This document shows, in pieces, positions 11,846-23,897 of a stretch of 64,000 bases of DNA. A program made the position numbers and the translations under genes. The first letter of the stretch is position 1, and each line of letters opens with the position of its first letter. Source of the stretch: Nereocystis luetkeana (taxonomy: Eukaryota > Sar > Phaeophyceae > Laminariales > Laminariaceae). Under the pieces are notes generated by a model, which did no database searches, was not told the DNA's origin, and worked only from the letters and a program-made list of their open reading frames with translations. The stretch is from positions 8,838,388 through 8,902,387 of the forward strand of contig JARUPZ010000008.1 in NCBI GenBank assembly GCA_031213475.1, in the 5' to 3' direction.

Positions 11846-12395
11846 CACAGGAGGAGCACGAGCATCTCTCATCTCTTAGCCGCGTGCGTGTTTTGAATTT
11901 CCGTTTGTTTTCCCCAGGCGTAGAGGTTCCACTGCTTTAAAAGGGCGTGCTGCCGCAGGGAGCCGGCGAGCCTGGTCGCTTCGCACCCCCGCCTGCTTCG
12001 CGAGATCGCAATTTTTGTTTTAACCGGATTTTTCGGTTTGAACGTTTGATCATATATCAACACCGGCGTTTTCCTCCGCCAACACAACTTTGAAAGCCGT
12101 TTCTCCGGCAATCAATGCACTGCCAAGCCTAGGGCTATGCAAACCCAGTATTGCCGTCTAGAACGGCCCAAACAACGAGATGCAAGGAAGACAGATCGTA
12201 CATGCTGCTACGTGGGTATGCCAACGTTCGACGGGCGGACTGGCTCCTGCGTGTCGAGCCGTACTTACGCTAGAAGCTGGAAAATGTGGTCATCCTCAAG
12301 CATTTGTTTTTCGAGCGTGGAATTCTCCGCTACGTACTGATCCGCCTACTTTCTGTGGGGTATTGCGTGGTTTATGAAGTTCGAAAACACGTTTA

Positions 12396-12500
12396 TGACG
12401 TGGGACCATAGTAAATAGGATCGAACAAAATTAGTGAAAAATTACAAATATATAGGTTTTTGTGGGTACCGTAGGTCTTATTTACTATGATCCCCCGTAC
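12396..12500. mobile_element. Family M MITE, copy 2
   Basis: 105 bp, the same length as the copies at 6774 and 46857. The ends are decayed (TGACGTGGGACC and GATCCCCCGTAC). TA flanks the left side; the right flank is TG. The central TATAGGTTTTT block is kept. Confidence 0.75.
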
Positions 12501-12539
12501 TGTTACGTATGAAGCTCGATATTATATTACGTGGACTCT

Positions 12540-13255
12540 CACAGGCTGTCTCTTATCCCTAGCCCGCACACACGCGATTTTCGAGTTTGAGGTTTAATTA
12601 TTTTACATGTGATGGTTGTTCCTTGACAGGCGTCTTTCCACGGAAAGCGGGAGAACTTGGTCTCTTTGTCTTCGGCGGCCCCCCACCCGCTCCTCATGTG
12701 TTCAACACGGCTAGAAGTTGATCTTAGAAAGCCAGATGGCTTGAAAAAATTGTACCGATTGGCCAACAAAGTCCACGGTGGTTCCTCCGCTTAATACCTT
12801 TCGAAGGCCGTCTCTTCGACAATACACGAAACTTTAAAGGCCGTACGACCGGCAAAACGGAAAAAAACCGTTTCTTCGAAATGTTTTATCCGAAAGTAGC
12901 GGCACCGCCCAAACTTCCAGCCACGCACTTTTGACAATTGTATTATCGAAAAAATAGGTGCACGAACCCTCCGCAAGTTGTTCGAAGCCCCGTCAGACGC
13001 CATCCCATACGGGAACGCCACACGCCGCAAGTATTCACTAACGAGAGGGCGTGATTCGGCATTTTCCGGAAGGCAAACAAAGTACAGCACACACACATAG
13101 CTTGGTGTGCGAAGTTTCGCGGACGGATTTTTCTGGTCCGGCCCTTCGCGCACAAAGTGATGCATGAGGTGCCTGGGAAATGCAGAACACATGCGGTTCG
13201 TGTTCCAGACCAAAGCGAAGCACGATGACGGACGGGGTCGCTCTTCTGTTTTGTC
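12540..13255 (+). repeat. Fourth copy of repeat R2, diverged
   Basis: Shared blocks with 8.8-9.8 kb are ACAGGCGTCTTTCCACGG, TTCCTCCG, CGAAAGTAGCGGCACC, GAGGGCGTGATTCG and CTGGGAAATGCAGAACA, in order. Minus-strand frames of 137-162 codons overlap it but are not conserved in the other copies. Confidence 0.6.
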
Positions 13256-13299
13256 CTTGTCAGAAGCGGGACAAACCAATTATTTCTTCGCGGAAGCAT

Positions 13300-15170
13300 C
13301 GTTGCGAACGTACCTTTCTCTGCAACGCGGGGGTTTGTCTTCGTGTTGTGTGACATTCGCGTGGTATGTGGCTTTCGAAAGGTGCCTTGAAGGTCTGTCG
13401 TTTAAGGTTTGCAATGTTTGAGGTGTTGCGCGTCTTGTGGCGAGGATACAGAATTTTCCTGGGAACATTGCTTCAAACAACCCACCCGTTCTGCGCTGTC
13501 CTCCGACACATGCGACCATGGTATACCGTTACCTCCGACAAACTCCTCACGTACCACCCCCTCTCCATATTCTCCTCCCCCAGGTGCGCACCGACACCCA
13601 CGACCAGCATACTCGGTCTGTGAATGGTCGTTTTATTGCTAGCTAGTCAAAATATGTCTTGCCCAAAGAGTCGGTGTAGGTCAGGGTGTGGAAGTCGCCC
13701 CCCTCCCCCCCCCCAGCCCGTCAGCGAATAGCGCATCGACAGAGCGGGGGGGTGCTTATCATGCCGAAGAGTGCCGTAGTGAGCTCTGATCTGGCTGTGC
13801 TTCACGCTCGCGTATTGCAGAGCCTCAGCTCCCTCGTCCATCAGCACCTGCACCTGACGCTGAACTTGGATAAGCACCGTCGGCCTTACAGCCAATACTC
13901 GAAAAGCGCGCGGGGGGGTGCAGCTCACTGTAGACCAGGTATACGGAAGTAGTACACGGGGTGAAGCGGGGTGGACCGCTACAGCCGACAGCAGCGACCT
14001 GGATCTCGGGGTCGGTTACGGTGGCAGCGGTAGCAGTCGAAGGCGTTCGTCGGCGGCGGTGGCAGCGGTAGCGGTTGTAAACGCCCGTTAGCGACAACAT
14101 TTCCGGGAGAAGTCAGCGCTTCACCCACTCGCTGTTGTGAGCCTGCAAGCCGCGCTCCAAGACAGTGCGGAGTGTACAGAGTCCCCGGTCATCTGTGCCC
14201 CCGGCGGCGTAGCCTCGAGCGAAAGACTTAAGGCTAGGGTTAGGGTGCCGAGGTGGAATGTGGCGGATAGTTGAGCGCTGTACTGCATTGTATTGTGACA
14301 GGTAGCCTGAGTTTCACTCAATGCCACAGGCTGTCGCAGGCCTATCACTCGCCTGCGACGTTTTGGCTGGCGGGAAATGGAGTTAGATGGACGTCTTGTC
14401 CAACACGGGTACCTAAAGCGTTGGGCGAGGAGACGGAAGCTCAGACAGACGGGAGAGCACGCGTCAAACAAGGTGTAGTCTGAGGAGCTGGCTGAGGCCG
14501 ACGTAGGAGCAACAAGACGTCATGCCCAAAAGCCGGAAGTCTGGCTTTATTAGCTGTTGTCGCCTTGATGTGTGTGTCGGCCGGTCGTAGTCAGTAGAGG
14601 TAGCGTAGGGCGGCTAAACATTTCTGGCCCGTCTACTCTACGTTCCCGTTGTTCTTCGTGAAACAGTACGGCTGCCGGTTTAGGTCGTCAAGTCTACTGT
14701 AGTACGCTTCCTTTTCCTTTTGAGTTCCAGTTCTGCTTTCGAATGCACCTTTGCTTCGAATCATTTTTCCTTCGTTTGCAGCAAAAACCGAACAAATCTG
14801 TACCTGGTATGTGCTTTCTCTGTTTGGGTTCTTTGTTTGCGTCTGGGTCAAACGTTTCGCTGGCTGTTGTTACGCGTGTACCTGCTTTTTTACTTCCAAT
14901 GAGGCCTGAACCTACAACAAAGCGTGATGGTTTCCTCAGTTTCTTGATTGTTCCGAGTCCTCGCACCCTCGTTCGTTTCGTCGTGTAATTTTATTTGTGC
15001 GTACGTCAAGGAACCGGTGCACATGCTATTTTGGCTTCGGGTAGGATTTGCTTGACAGTGCTTGCGTGGCGTTTCTGTAAATTTCCTGGTTTGTGTTATC
15101 ATTGCACTAGTAGTACGCTGCAAGAGCAGTGAGTGGGCGAAACATATTTTGGTGTCGTTACGTCATCCAA
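13300..15170. other. No gene recognised
   Basis: GC-rich, simple-sequence-prone DNA (for example CGGCGGTGGCAGCGGTAGC near 14052). A minimal GGGTTAGGG motif lies near 14233 and TACCTGGTA at 14801. Frames of 80-116 codons occur on both strands, overlap each other and carry no motif I know. Confidence 0.5.
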
Positions 15171-15179
15171 CCACACCCG

Positions 15180-15258
15180 TCAACCCACCCATCCATCCAT
15201 CCATCCATCCACAGACCCACCCACCCACCTACCCACCCACCCACACCCTCCCACCAAT
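15180..15258. repeat. CCAT/CCCA microsatellite
   Basis: Units of CCAT, then CCCA/CCAC, with few interruptions. It creates a His/Pro-rich spurious frame. Confidence 0.9.
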
Positions 15259-15369
15259 CTACCATGTACAGCAGTATATCAGTAGGTGCAGCAGTATGGG
15301 AGCGCATTCACGTTCATAAGCAGTACGTTGATGTATTGTGGTGGGATTGTTTGCTTTGTTTCGAACCCT

Positions 15370-15560
15370 GAAAGACCCGGGAGCGAGCAAGCCGTCCGCA
15401 GAGGTGGGCGCCCTTCCAAGCTCTGCGTTCTCCAAGTTGAGCAGCCGGGCCCCGTTCGCCGGCGACACCGAGGGCTGGTGGATAGGGAGCGCATGGCGCC
15501 ACCGTGCGCCCGCGGGCGTTTCCGGTGGCGCTCGGGAGAGCCGATGTCTCGTGGGGCATG
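15370..15560. other. GC-rich island of unknown nature
   Basis: About 190 bp is far richer in GC than its flanks, and several frames are open through it on both strands. It may be a decayed exon or transposon piece. No splice pair or domain could be defined. Confidence 0.3.
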
Positions 15561-16614
15561 CAAAAATCGAAATAGTGTTTTAAAGATGAAGAATAAAATG
15601 GCAAACAAACGATTCAGTCCTGAAATGTTCAAGCCTGTGTCTTGTGTTTATGGACTGCAAATAATCCTCTATTAGATTATTGTGGGGAGGGATGAATGCA
15701 AAATCAAAAGCGTCCACAACTTCGAGCCGCCACCAGAGGCGTTTTTTATCAGGTTGGTAGGCCACCACGCTCTTGCCCGCTTACAACTAACTGAAGTCGT
15801 CATGTCGGCTGATATCTCCATCCAAGAACTGGAACGATATCACCCGCTTACTTGTTGTTGTTAAAGTTGGAAATTACATTGCTGTTTGCCAGCATAAAAA
15901 ACAAACTTGTTGTCTTCATTCTTCGCCTTTCATGCCTTTTAGCATGTTAGCCCTTACATTCTCTCGTTCCTAGTCGTGTGTTCAACCAGGGGTCTCATGA
16001 ATAATTGATGCGTTTGTCGAGGCTCTATCTCTGTGAAGAGAGAAAGAAGAGGTGGCACCGAAGTAAGTGTCTGTAAATATCACTTGTGAAGAAGAAAAGA
16101 GACGGTTTTGCAATTAATTGGCGCTCATGTATGTGGCCTTTATATATAATGGAAATATTGTTTCTGGTATCAGAGATCAAGACGAAAGTAGGAGTGGGAC
16201 TGAGAGGAAATGAGAGGGAAGGAGTAGAGTGGAGTGGAGCGATCGAGGTAGGGCCGACCTTCGGTTGATTCCCCGGTACATGATGGGCAGATGAAATCTA
16301 ACGTGTCTCCTGTATTGCTCTGTACCTGGTAAAGTGATCCAGTACCGCTCTACAAACAACATTCCCAGCATCGTTACCTATGGGGGTGCATTGGATAAAC
16401 AACATACAGCACGAGCAAGGCAGGCTCGTAATATATCTGCATATTTCATTTCCCCATTGTATATACACTATACAGCACTACGAGTAAGTAAGGCAGACTC
16501 GTAATCTATCGGCAAATTTCATTTACCCGAATAAGCGAACTAAGATATTGGTATTATTCTCGTATTCTCGTACCTGTGCGTATTGACTACACATCACAGT
16601 AGACACGTATGCAT

Positions 16615-16745
16615 AGCAACATCACACTGCAGAACCTCCTTCCCCCTCCCCCCTATAGCACGCGCCTTCGTTTTTATCGCGAGAAGGCTTCTTCAGCACA
16701 TACATTCTTCCCCCTCGTCGACTACAAAGAAGCCTACAGCATGGC
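16615..16745 (-). mobile_element. SINE fragment, minus strand
   Basis: The minus strand reads TCGACGAGGGGGAAGAA, then CTTCTCGCGATAAAAACGAA, then a G-rich block, the body order of the SINE at 90-436. The head is missing. Confidence 0.6.
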
Positions 16746-17208
16746 AGAGCTCGGAACCTTGACGAGTCACCCCACGGTAGGGGTTGCACATTTTGGGTCA
16801 AAAAATTCTGACCGACTGAGTTCCCTAAGCGAGGAACCAGCAGTTTGGATGAAATAGTTGCTCGTATATTCGTTTTAGGACTACTAGCGCTTAGAAGCGC
16901 CGGTCGGGTGGCGCGAACAGTTTTTTTTTTTTTCAAGTACTACTGTATCGGGTGATATATTGAACTCCTTATGTGAGGGGCTGAGGAACTTCGACCTTAA
17001 GTTTTTTCGAGGGTGACCACTACTAAATCTCAGGGGCGGCCTGTAATTCGCCCGCATCACCTAGCCGGTAGATACAAGACAAGCTCCAATACTTCTGGAG
17101 TTGCTAAATTCACAACCCCCCGGAAGGAAAAACCAACACTGAAAATTATCACGTACACGCCGCCAGAAATTGTACTTTACATCCATCCATGCATGCTTAG
17201 TCCGGGTA

Positions 17209-17565
17209 TCAGACGCATGCTATAAAATTCGCTCTACGACATAAAACATGAACTCGAGGAAGCGACCAGACAAAGAGAGGTATTCGGATAGCTGGAACAA
17301 AATGGTTGCTCGGGAATCCGTGTTTCTGGCTGGCCGGTGCAACAGTAGACCAATTTACGTCTCTTGCGCACGCGCGCAAGTTCTCCGCTTTATCGGCCGA
17401 AAGTGAAAGCCCAGAGGTGACCTCCGCCGTACCAACCATTGCCATAAACAAATCTGAGTAGTCTACTTGTGTTGACGTCGAACCAGCCCCTTCATCGGAA
17501 GCATTCAGCACTCTCCGCGCTCTCTTCGTTTCTACGCCCTGTTTTCCGGCCCACACCTTGTCCAT
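17209..17565 (-). CDS. Hypothetical ORF, 118 codons, coding-like first 90 residues
   Basis: The first 90 or so codons have an even codon mixture and a soluble, mildly acidic composition. They include a basic KRARRV near residues 15-20, DYSDLFMAMVGTAEV near 35-50 and SADKAENLRACARDVNW near 57-73. I recognise no domain. The last 25 residues look less protein-like and could be read-through into an intron or non-coding DNA. There is no neighbouring gene to give context. It may be the 5' part of a transposon ORF, or chance. Confidence 0.3.
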   Translation of the reverse strand: MDKVWAGKQGVETKRARRVLNASDEGAGSTSTQVDYSDLFMAMVGTAEVTSGLSLSADKAENLRACARDVNWSTVAPASQKHGFPSNHFVPAIRIPLFVWSLPRVHVLCRRANFIACV

Positions 17566-18269
17566 AGGAATCTCCCTTTAAAGCGGCCGAGAGCCCCTGG
17601 TCCCCAAATCAGTCGCCAGCGCGGGGGGGGTGTACTCGATAGTAGGAGATATGCACTCGATCTCATGCATGGCCGTAGTCGTATGACCATAGACTTCCGC
17701 ATCCCTACAATGCCGGGACAGAGCATGTCGGGTTTTCACCTACCAGGCAGACATTGCTTGCACCAAGCGCGAAGGGCCGTGAGGTGTTCGGCGAGTCGCA
17801 TGAAGGGTGAGCCCGCATCCTACTAAGAACCGCTTGTGAGGCGGACGTGCATATGGATGGCAGCTTCAATGAGTTGATTTAATTTCAGGTGTATGTAGGC
17901 ATTTCCAGAGACAGCAATGAGAGTACTATGTAACCGCCTCTTGGGTGCCTTACCTTTAACACTACGTGATACGAAAAAGATCCTTGCGCGGAGTAGAGGT
18001 TCTTCACCTCGCACAAATGGTCTAACTCGACAACCAGTTGCGGGCGACCGCAAAAAAACCCAAAAAAAAACAGTATCCTGGTTGTCTAGCTCACGTAGTG
18101 AGCGGCATGTTTTACAGCGTCGTTGCCAACCGACGCCAACCCAACCTATGTAAAATAGGAAAATGCCAGCGCGCGCGGGGGGGTGGGGGGACTAGCTAGC
18201 CGCCTCTCATGTTCCATATGCAGAAGCAGCTTTCTAAAACATCTCAAATGCAAACGTACCCGATGACGA

Positions 18270-20985
18270 GATCATGGGGCCTATTCATGCTGGTGCAACG
18301 GTGAACGTCGCATTGTGGCACTACAGTAAGAATGAGCCGCCTATCTACCGGCGTCGTCGGGACGTAGTCCGGTCGACTCGGAACCTCCAAACTCTTGGTA
18401 TGATCTGCATTTCTTGCCCAACCCATGGGACGTCCTTGTGTGCATTAATCCCATGGGGCATCCCAAGGACAAGTAGACCAACCGTGGATCGTCCCATGGG
18501 TCGTTCGACGATATGTTTCATGCAATGAGATACGTCGTATGGGACAAACCACAGGACGTCTCACGGGAAGACATCCTTCCTACGGGATGACCCATGGAAC
18601 GACCCGAATGTCTCGTGGGTTGTGCTGCGTTCTAAGGGACGACCCATGGCAGCACTCATGAGCAGTATACCATACCATGGATCGTCTCGTCGGCCGTCCC
18701 ACGGGATATCTTGTGGGTAACAATTCATCCCGCGTAGGTATCATGGCTTCATCCCATAGGTCGTACCGTACAATATGCAATGGGATGGACTACGGACTGT
18801 GGGATCGCCCTTGGGATGACCCACGGACTTTTCAGTTTTTTTCTGTGCTAATTCATGACCGATGGGAAAATCCTTTGGGAGGAATCACATGGAACTGCAC
18901 ATGGTGTGTCCCATGAACCGTGTTGGCTCCCATCAGATAACCCACGTGGGAATATATGATATACCTATGTCATCCCGAAGGCCGTCCCATGGGACGACCC
19001 ACGGGTAGTTATCTATCCCATCCCGAGGGCCTGGGCCGCCCGATAGGGCGCAACACATTAAATGGCACATGCTATAGGTATGCAGTCCCATACTTCCTCC
19101 CATGAGACTTCCCATGGGTCATGGGTCAGCCCAGTAGAAGAAATACATCTCGTGGGGCGCCCCATGGGTTATTCCCCACAATTCGTAATCCATATCGTAG
19201 GAAATACTATACGGGACAAACTATGAGGCTGACCCATGCCACCTCTATGGGACCAATGTCTACCTTTGGGACGCCCCACGGGATCACCCATGGGATGAAA
19301 TGCTACCCATGGATCGTGTCATGGATCGTCCCATACATGCTATAGGACGACCGACGAGAACCCCCATGGGATGAGTTGAAGCGTACGGGACGTCTCATGG
19401 GAGGGTGGATGAGATGACCCATTAGATGGCATTCTAGCCATGGATCATCCCGTCGGTCACCCCACACCACGCTGCATTATGCCATGGGACAGCTCACGGT
19501 TCGTCCCATTGGTCATACCATAGTTTAGCGGATATCCCATGGGACGTCCCGTGAGTTATCTTATACTTCAAAGTAGGTCGTAACCCATCTCATAGGATTC
19601 TGAACATGACGACTTATGGGGCATTGTTTGCGTATTATACTACCCGTAGGACGTCCCATTGGTAGAATTATCCCACGGAGGTCACATGGTACGCTCCATG
19701 GGGTAACCCGCGGGAAGTATGCCTTGACATGGAACGTCCCAAGCGGTATCCCGTACGTTTTCCTACGGTATGAAACCCACCGCCTAGAGTATTACATCGC
19801 TTAACCTATGACTCGACCGATGATACCCTCTTGATAATAATCTTTCTACTCGTGGGACGTCCCGTGAGCGGCTTATAGAACAACCTGTGTGATGCCGTTT
19901 GGGACGAAAAAGTACTAGGGGATGTCCCATCGATGGTATGCCATCTCACGGTGGTCACATGGCACGGTCGATGAGATGAACGGGTGTCATATATTTCCAT
20001 GGAACGTCCCATGGCACGGACAATGGGACGACGCTTGACACTACCGACGTGACGGACCATGGGAGAACCCCCACGGAATGAAATGATACCCATGGGTCAT
20101 CCTCTATGCCACTGGCGTAATCGATCCAATAGGATGAGGCCTCCATGGAATAATGTTTTTCGATGGGACGACCTTTGGGGCGACCCATGGATGGCATGCA
20201 AGCCCACGGGTGATCGCATGGGCCATATCATAGTACGTATCTAGTTCCATGGGGCATTCGATGAGTATGCAGCCCCATGATTCATTCCATGGGACGTACC
20301 ATTGGCCATGGGTCTAAAACAAAACATCCCGTGAGTCCTCCAATGGGTTACCCCGCAGTACGTGACTCATGTCGTAGGATATCTCTTGGGACGACCCATT
20401 CGACGACTTATGGGTAAATGTAGTCATATTAGATTGCCTATGGAACTTCTCATGTGTCGCCCCATGCAATGAACTGCGACCCATGGGGCATCCCGTGGGA
20501 TGAAGTATGGGACGACCCATGGGTGGCATGCCAGCCCACTGGTCGTCAACTGTGTCATCCCATAGCACGCCACCCATCCCATGGGAATTCGCACGGGATG
20601 ACGTGTTGGGTTACCTGTGGGACGCAAACGACCTCTGGAGTGACCCATGGGTCATCCCATAGGGCTTTCCCATGGTGCATCCATGGGATGTGCAGTGGGT
20701 AGTGTGTAGTCCCATAGTCTATACCGTGAGACGTTATGATGTCCCCTCGGTAAACTATGGGACTCCCCATAGATCATCCCATGAGATGTCCCATTCGATC
20801 TCCTGGGGATAGTCCATAGGCCGTATCTGATATCTCATAGGACAACGATAAACCAAGGGGGTGTTGTGTGGGACGTGCCATGAAGTTCACAAAGCCCATG
20901 GGGCATCCCGTATAGTAGGTATTTCATGTTCCTAAGGTATGTCCTACGGGACTGGGACGTCTCATAGGATGTTCCACAGGGGGCC
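18270..20985. repeat. Palindromic-word array (CCATGG / GGGACGTCCC type), 2.7 kb
   Basis: I counted 32 CCATGG hexamers here; about 0.7 would be expected. They are set in longer words such as CCCATGGG, GGGACGACCC, GGGATGACCC and GGGTCGTCCC. Distances between successive CCATGG sites vary widely (about 10 to over 100 bp), so there is no fixed monomer. Semi-repeated phrases of the type GACCCATGGGTGGCATGCC, then AGCCCA, recur at about 19420, 20180 and 20515. The edges are sharp against ordinary DNA. No TACC(A/T)GGTA motif, MITE or SINE lies inside. Open frames here (60-95 codons) are by-products of the array. Confidence 0.85.
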
Positions 20986-22883
20986 CAAGAATGTGCATTG
21001 GCACTTACTTTACAGCGTGTATTTCTACCCGTGAGTCGGCGCGTATCGTTTAGAGGTAGCGGTATTGCATTTGTTGCAACGATACACCGTGTACCTCTGT
21101 CACCGTGTGTTCATATTGGCCCGTACTTTGCTCGTGCGTTGCTGCCGAAGACTCAACCCCCTCCGTTTACCTGCACGAGCGTTTCTTTTTTATTATACCA
21201 GGGTATGATCCCCACTGAAAGATCTTCCGGTGATCGTGTTGTTGAGAGCTTTCTAAAACGGATGCCTCTGGTGGGTTGGTTTGTCGTGTCGAGGAGCGTA
21301 GCCCACTACAAGTGGTCTGACCTTTGACTTACCCTTCCGATGGATTGACGTCAGGGATGGTCGAATAATTCACCAAGACACGGGATTACTCCCCCCTATT
21401 TCTGCCACGATTGACCTACCGAATGTCAATCCCACGGCGTGGGCGCCTCTTTCTACTCCAGAGCAAACACACCGAGCGCAAGATAAGACGACCCCGTGAA
21501 CGCACTGTGCCCACAGCATCTAGTCCTTTGGGTCTTTATCGCATCATACGCTTGCCGAGTGACACCTTGGGGGCGGCGTGGCGAAGGGTGGGGGGGCTTT
21601 GTGGCGAACTAGTTGGTGTGAGTGTATTGATTTATGACGGAAGGTAAATGCTTGGGTGTGCTTTTCGTCATGTCGCGGTGTCGGCACGGGCTTAACATCG
21701 TGAAACAAAGGCAATGCGGCTGAATCTATTTTCAGCCGTTCGGAAGGACCTTAATCTCTATATACACCACCGATACGAAATCGGAGGACATAGGAACGCT
21801 CGACCCGATAGACAATCGTATGGCCTATAGGCACACGCGACGCGTGCAGCGATGGGGGTGGCACTTTATTTACTGGGCCTCCTCTCTGTAGGAACGCCAT
21901 ATTCGATCGGAATTGGCTTTTCGGAATCGATTTACGCTTTAACCCATGCGAACAGTCGTCTCATGACCCAAGTATACACAAGTCATACTGATGAGATGCG
22001 TGCAGGGGTGTTCCGAAACTAAATAGCCCCGTCGGCCAGAAATGCTTTTAGCCAATGAGGGGGACTTAGTGAAGACTACGTATTAGTATAGAGGTCATCA
22101 ATTCATGAAAACCCCAAACTAACGACGCTGCAAGCCCCCCCTTAGCATCTGCCCACCCTCGTCAGTCAGAAAAACAAATGGCCGAACTTTACAGCCTCTA
22201 TCGTAACATGCGCCGCCGGTAGCGGATAAGCCGTGCGTTTTGTTTTTTTCATCACCATTATTATCCAGCGCAACCCGTGGAAGGTTTGGCCCTCAGCGGT
22301 CTTCTGGACAAGCCGGAATCATCGGCCACTCTCCCCGTACGTCGATGCGTGCCATCTTGTATATCGTGCGGAGGGCTCAGCATTCCCACTGCTCGTCGTC
22401 TCTACCGAACGTGCAGTACCAGGTTGGCGGGTCGCGGTCCAAGTGCATTGCATGTTATATCATACCGAGGAGCTCGAAGACCATGAGAAGAAGGTTTACA
22501 AGGCTTTACCGTGTGTACGTCGCTGAAGACTAGTCATTCATGTATAATCGTTTAGACGGAGACCCTATCGGGAAACGTAGCATAGGCAAGCTGGACGTTC
22601 CACTCGTCTTGTCAGCTGTTGTTACTCATTGGCCGCCCATGGGAACTGTATGAACCGTTTTGGGGATATCACGCTTGGCGCCGCCGCCGATGCTGGGGTG
22701 TCGACCTTAATGAATGTCAGCCCCTGGGCGATACCGTGGGGACTATAGCAACAGAAATGTAAGGTCCATTGACCCGAATTGGGCGTAACCAAATCGACTG
22801 CCAGAGAGAGAGATGAAGTGGTCGATCGATCGATGTGTCGGCCGTACCACAATGTCAAGTGCGTATGCTCGCGTGTATTACAA

Positions 22884-23897
22884 CTATGTGACGGCGTGGC
22901 CGGTAGAAGCGATCGGACAAGAGAAGGAGCGTTCGCGCCACCACGCGGTGAAGCAGGTAGAGGTTAACATTATTAATAGTCGACATGTGGGTGGTTTGAC
23001 GACCACCAATGAAGCGCTACCTATCGAAAGGGGCTTCGCTACCGTTTTGCGTCTTTGGCTATCGGTTGAGATTGCCAGCCAGGTGCGCTGTGCGAATGTC
23101 ACGGGAGGTGGAGCTGTGGCATGTGTGCAGAAGCGACGGGCGTACGTATCCACACTGGAACATAAGCGTGTGGGGGTAGGTTGATCGTTGGTGTCTGATC
23201 GTGGAGAAGGGGCCTTCGCGGTGATGACATGTCGAGAGTGTACGAAGCTGTCCAATATTGAGAACTGCATCGTGATTGGTGATGTGAAGTTTACCTTCTG
23301 CTGCGAGAGTACAAACATTGGAGTGTTGTGGGCGGCCTGAAAACGCATTCCGAAGCAGGAGGTTAACTGGCGGTGAAAAAAGGAGTTCACATACAGGCAT
23401 CGAACCGTTCCGGAGGAAATGCTCTCAGTACGGTCTATGGTCGTAGGCTTAGCCTTAACCCCGGTACGTGATCCGTGCTTAATGGAGGGACATATGTCAA
23501 TATTGTAATCCAGGACAACAACAAAGTTCCGGAAGACGACGTGAAGTAAGGATAGTGTGCGCGTGGGTAGGTGCTGAAGTGTGCCTACGGGTTTCGACCT
23601 GGAAGGCGCATGGTGGTGGGCGGAGCGGTTAGCCGTCACGGCGGCCCTGCGGTTAAGCAGTGGTTTTGCGCATGGTGGCCTGGGACAATACTGGGCTTCG
23701 GGGGGATACACCATGCCGTTATCGTAGGAAGGGGCGGATGTTCGGCAAACTGTGGCCACAGGTGCGCGTTGGCCAAACTCCATAGTCGACAGAGGTTTTG
23801 TGGATTGCACGAGGCGAGAAGGATGTACATTATTAGTTTTTTTGTGCCATGCAGCGACACATGCCGCGAAAATTGCCCGTGCTGCACGTCTTGTCAC
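22884..23897 (-). other. Longest open frame of the window (337 codons), function unknown, probably not a gene
   Basis: The frame is long for this window, but the product is rich in Arg, Thr, Ser, His and Pro and has no hydrophobic core pattern, signal peptide or motif I recognise. Two other frames (22813-23184 plus and 23571-24071 plus) overlap it on the opposite strand. It could be decayed transposon coding DNA that happens to lack stops, or chance in stop-poor DNA. No intron structure is evident. Confidence 0.15.

Larger units (their letters stand above)
11420..12185 (+). repeat. Third copy of repeat R2, interrupted by two MITEs
   Basis: The head GAGATCCACGACGAAGCTCATGC (split here as GAGATCCACG, GAAGCTCATGC) lies near 11420. 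The later R2 block, from the CCGCAGGGAGCCGG region to ACGGCCC, lies at 11950-12175. Two palindromic P-type MITEs (11551 and 11747) lie between them, so the repeat is older than those insertions. Confidence 0.55.

Noticed and set aside
15129..15371. His/Pro-rich protein
   Set aside because: Translation of the CCAT/CCCA microsatellite.
18420..20970. Many 60-95 codon frames in the palindromic-word array
   Set aside because: They arise from repeated CCATGG and GGGACG words. None has a motif and they occur on both strands equally.
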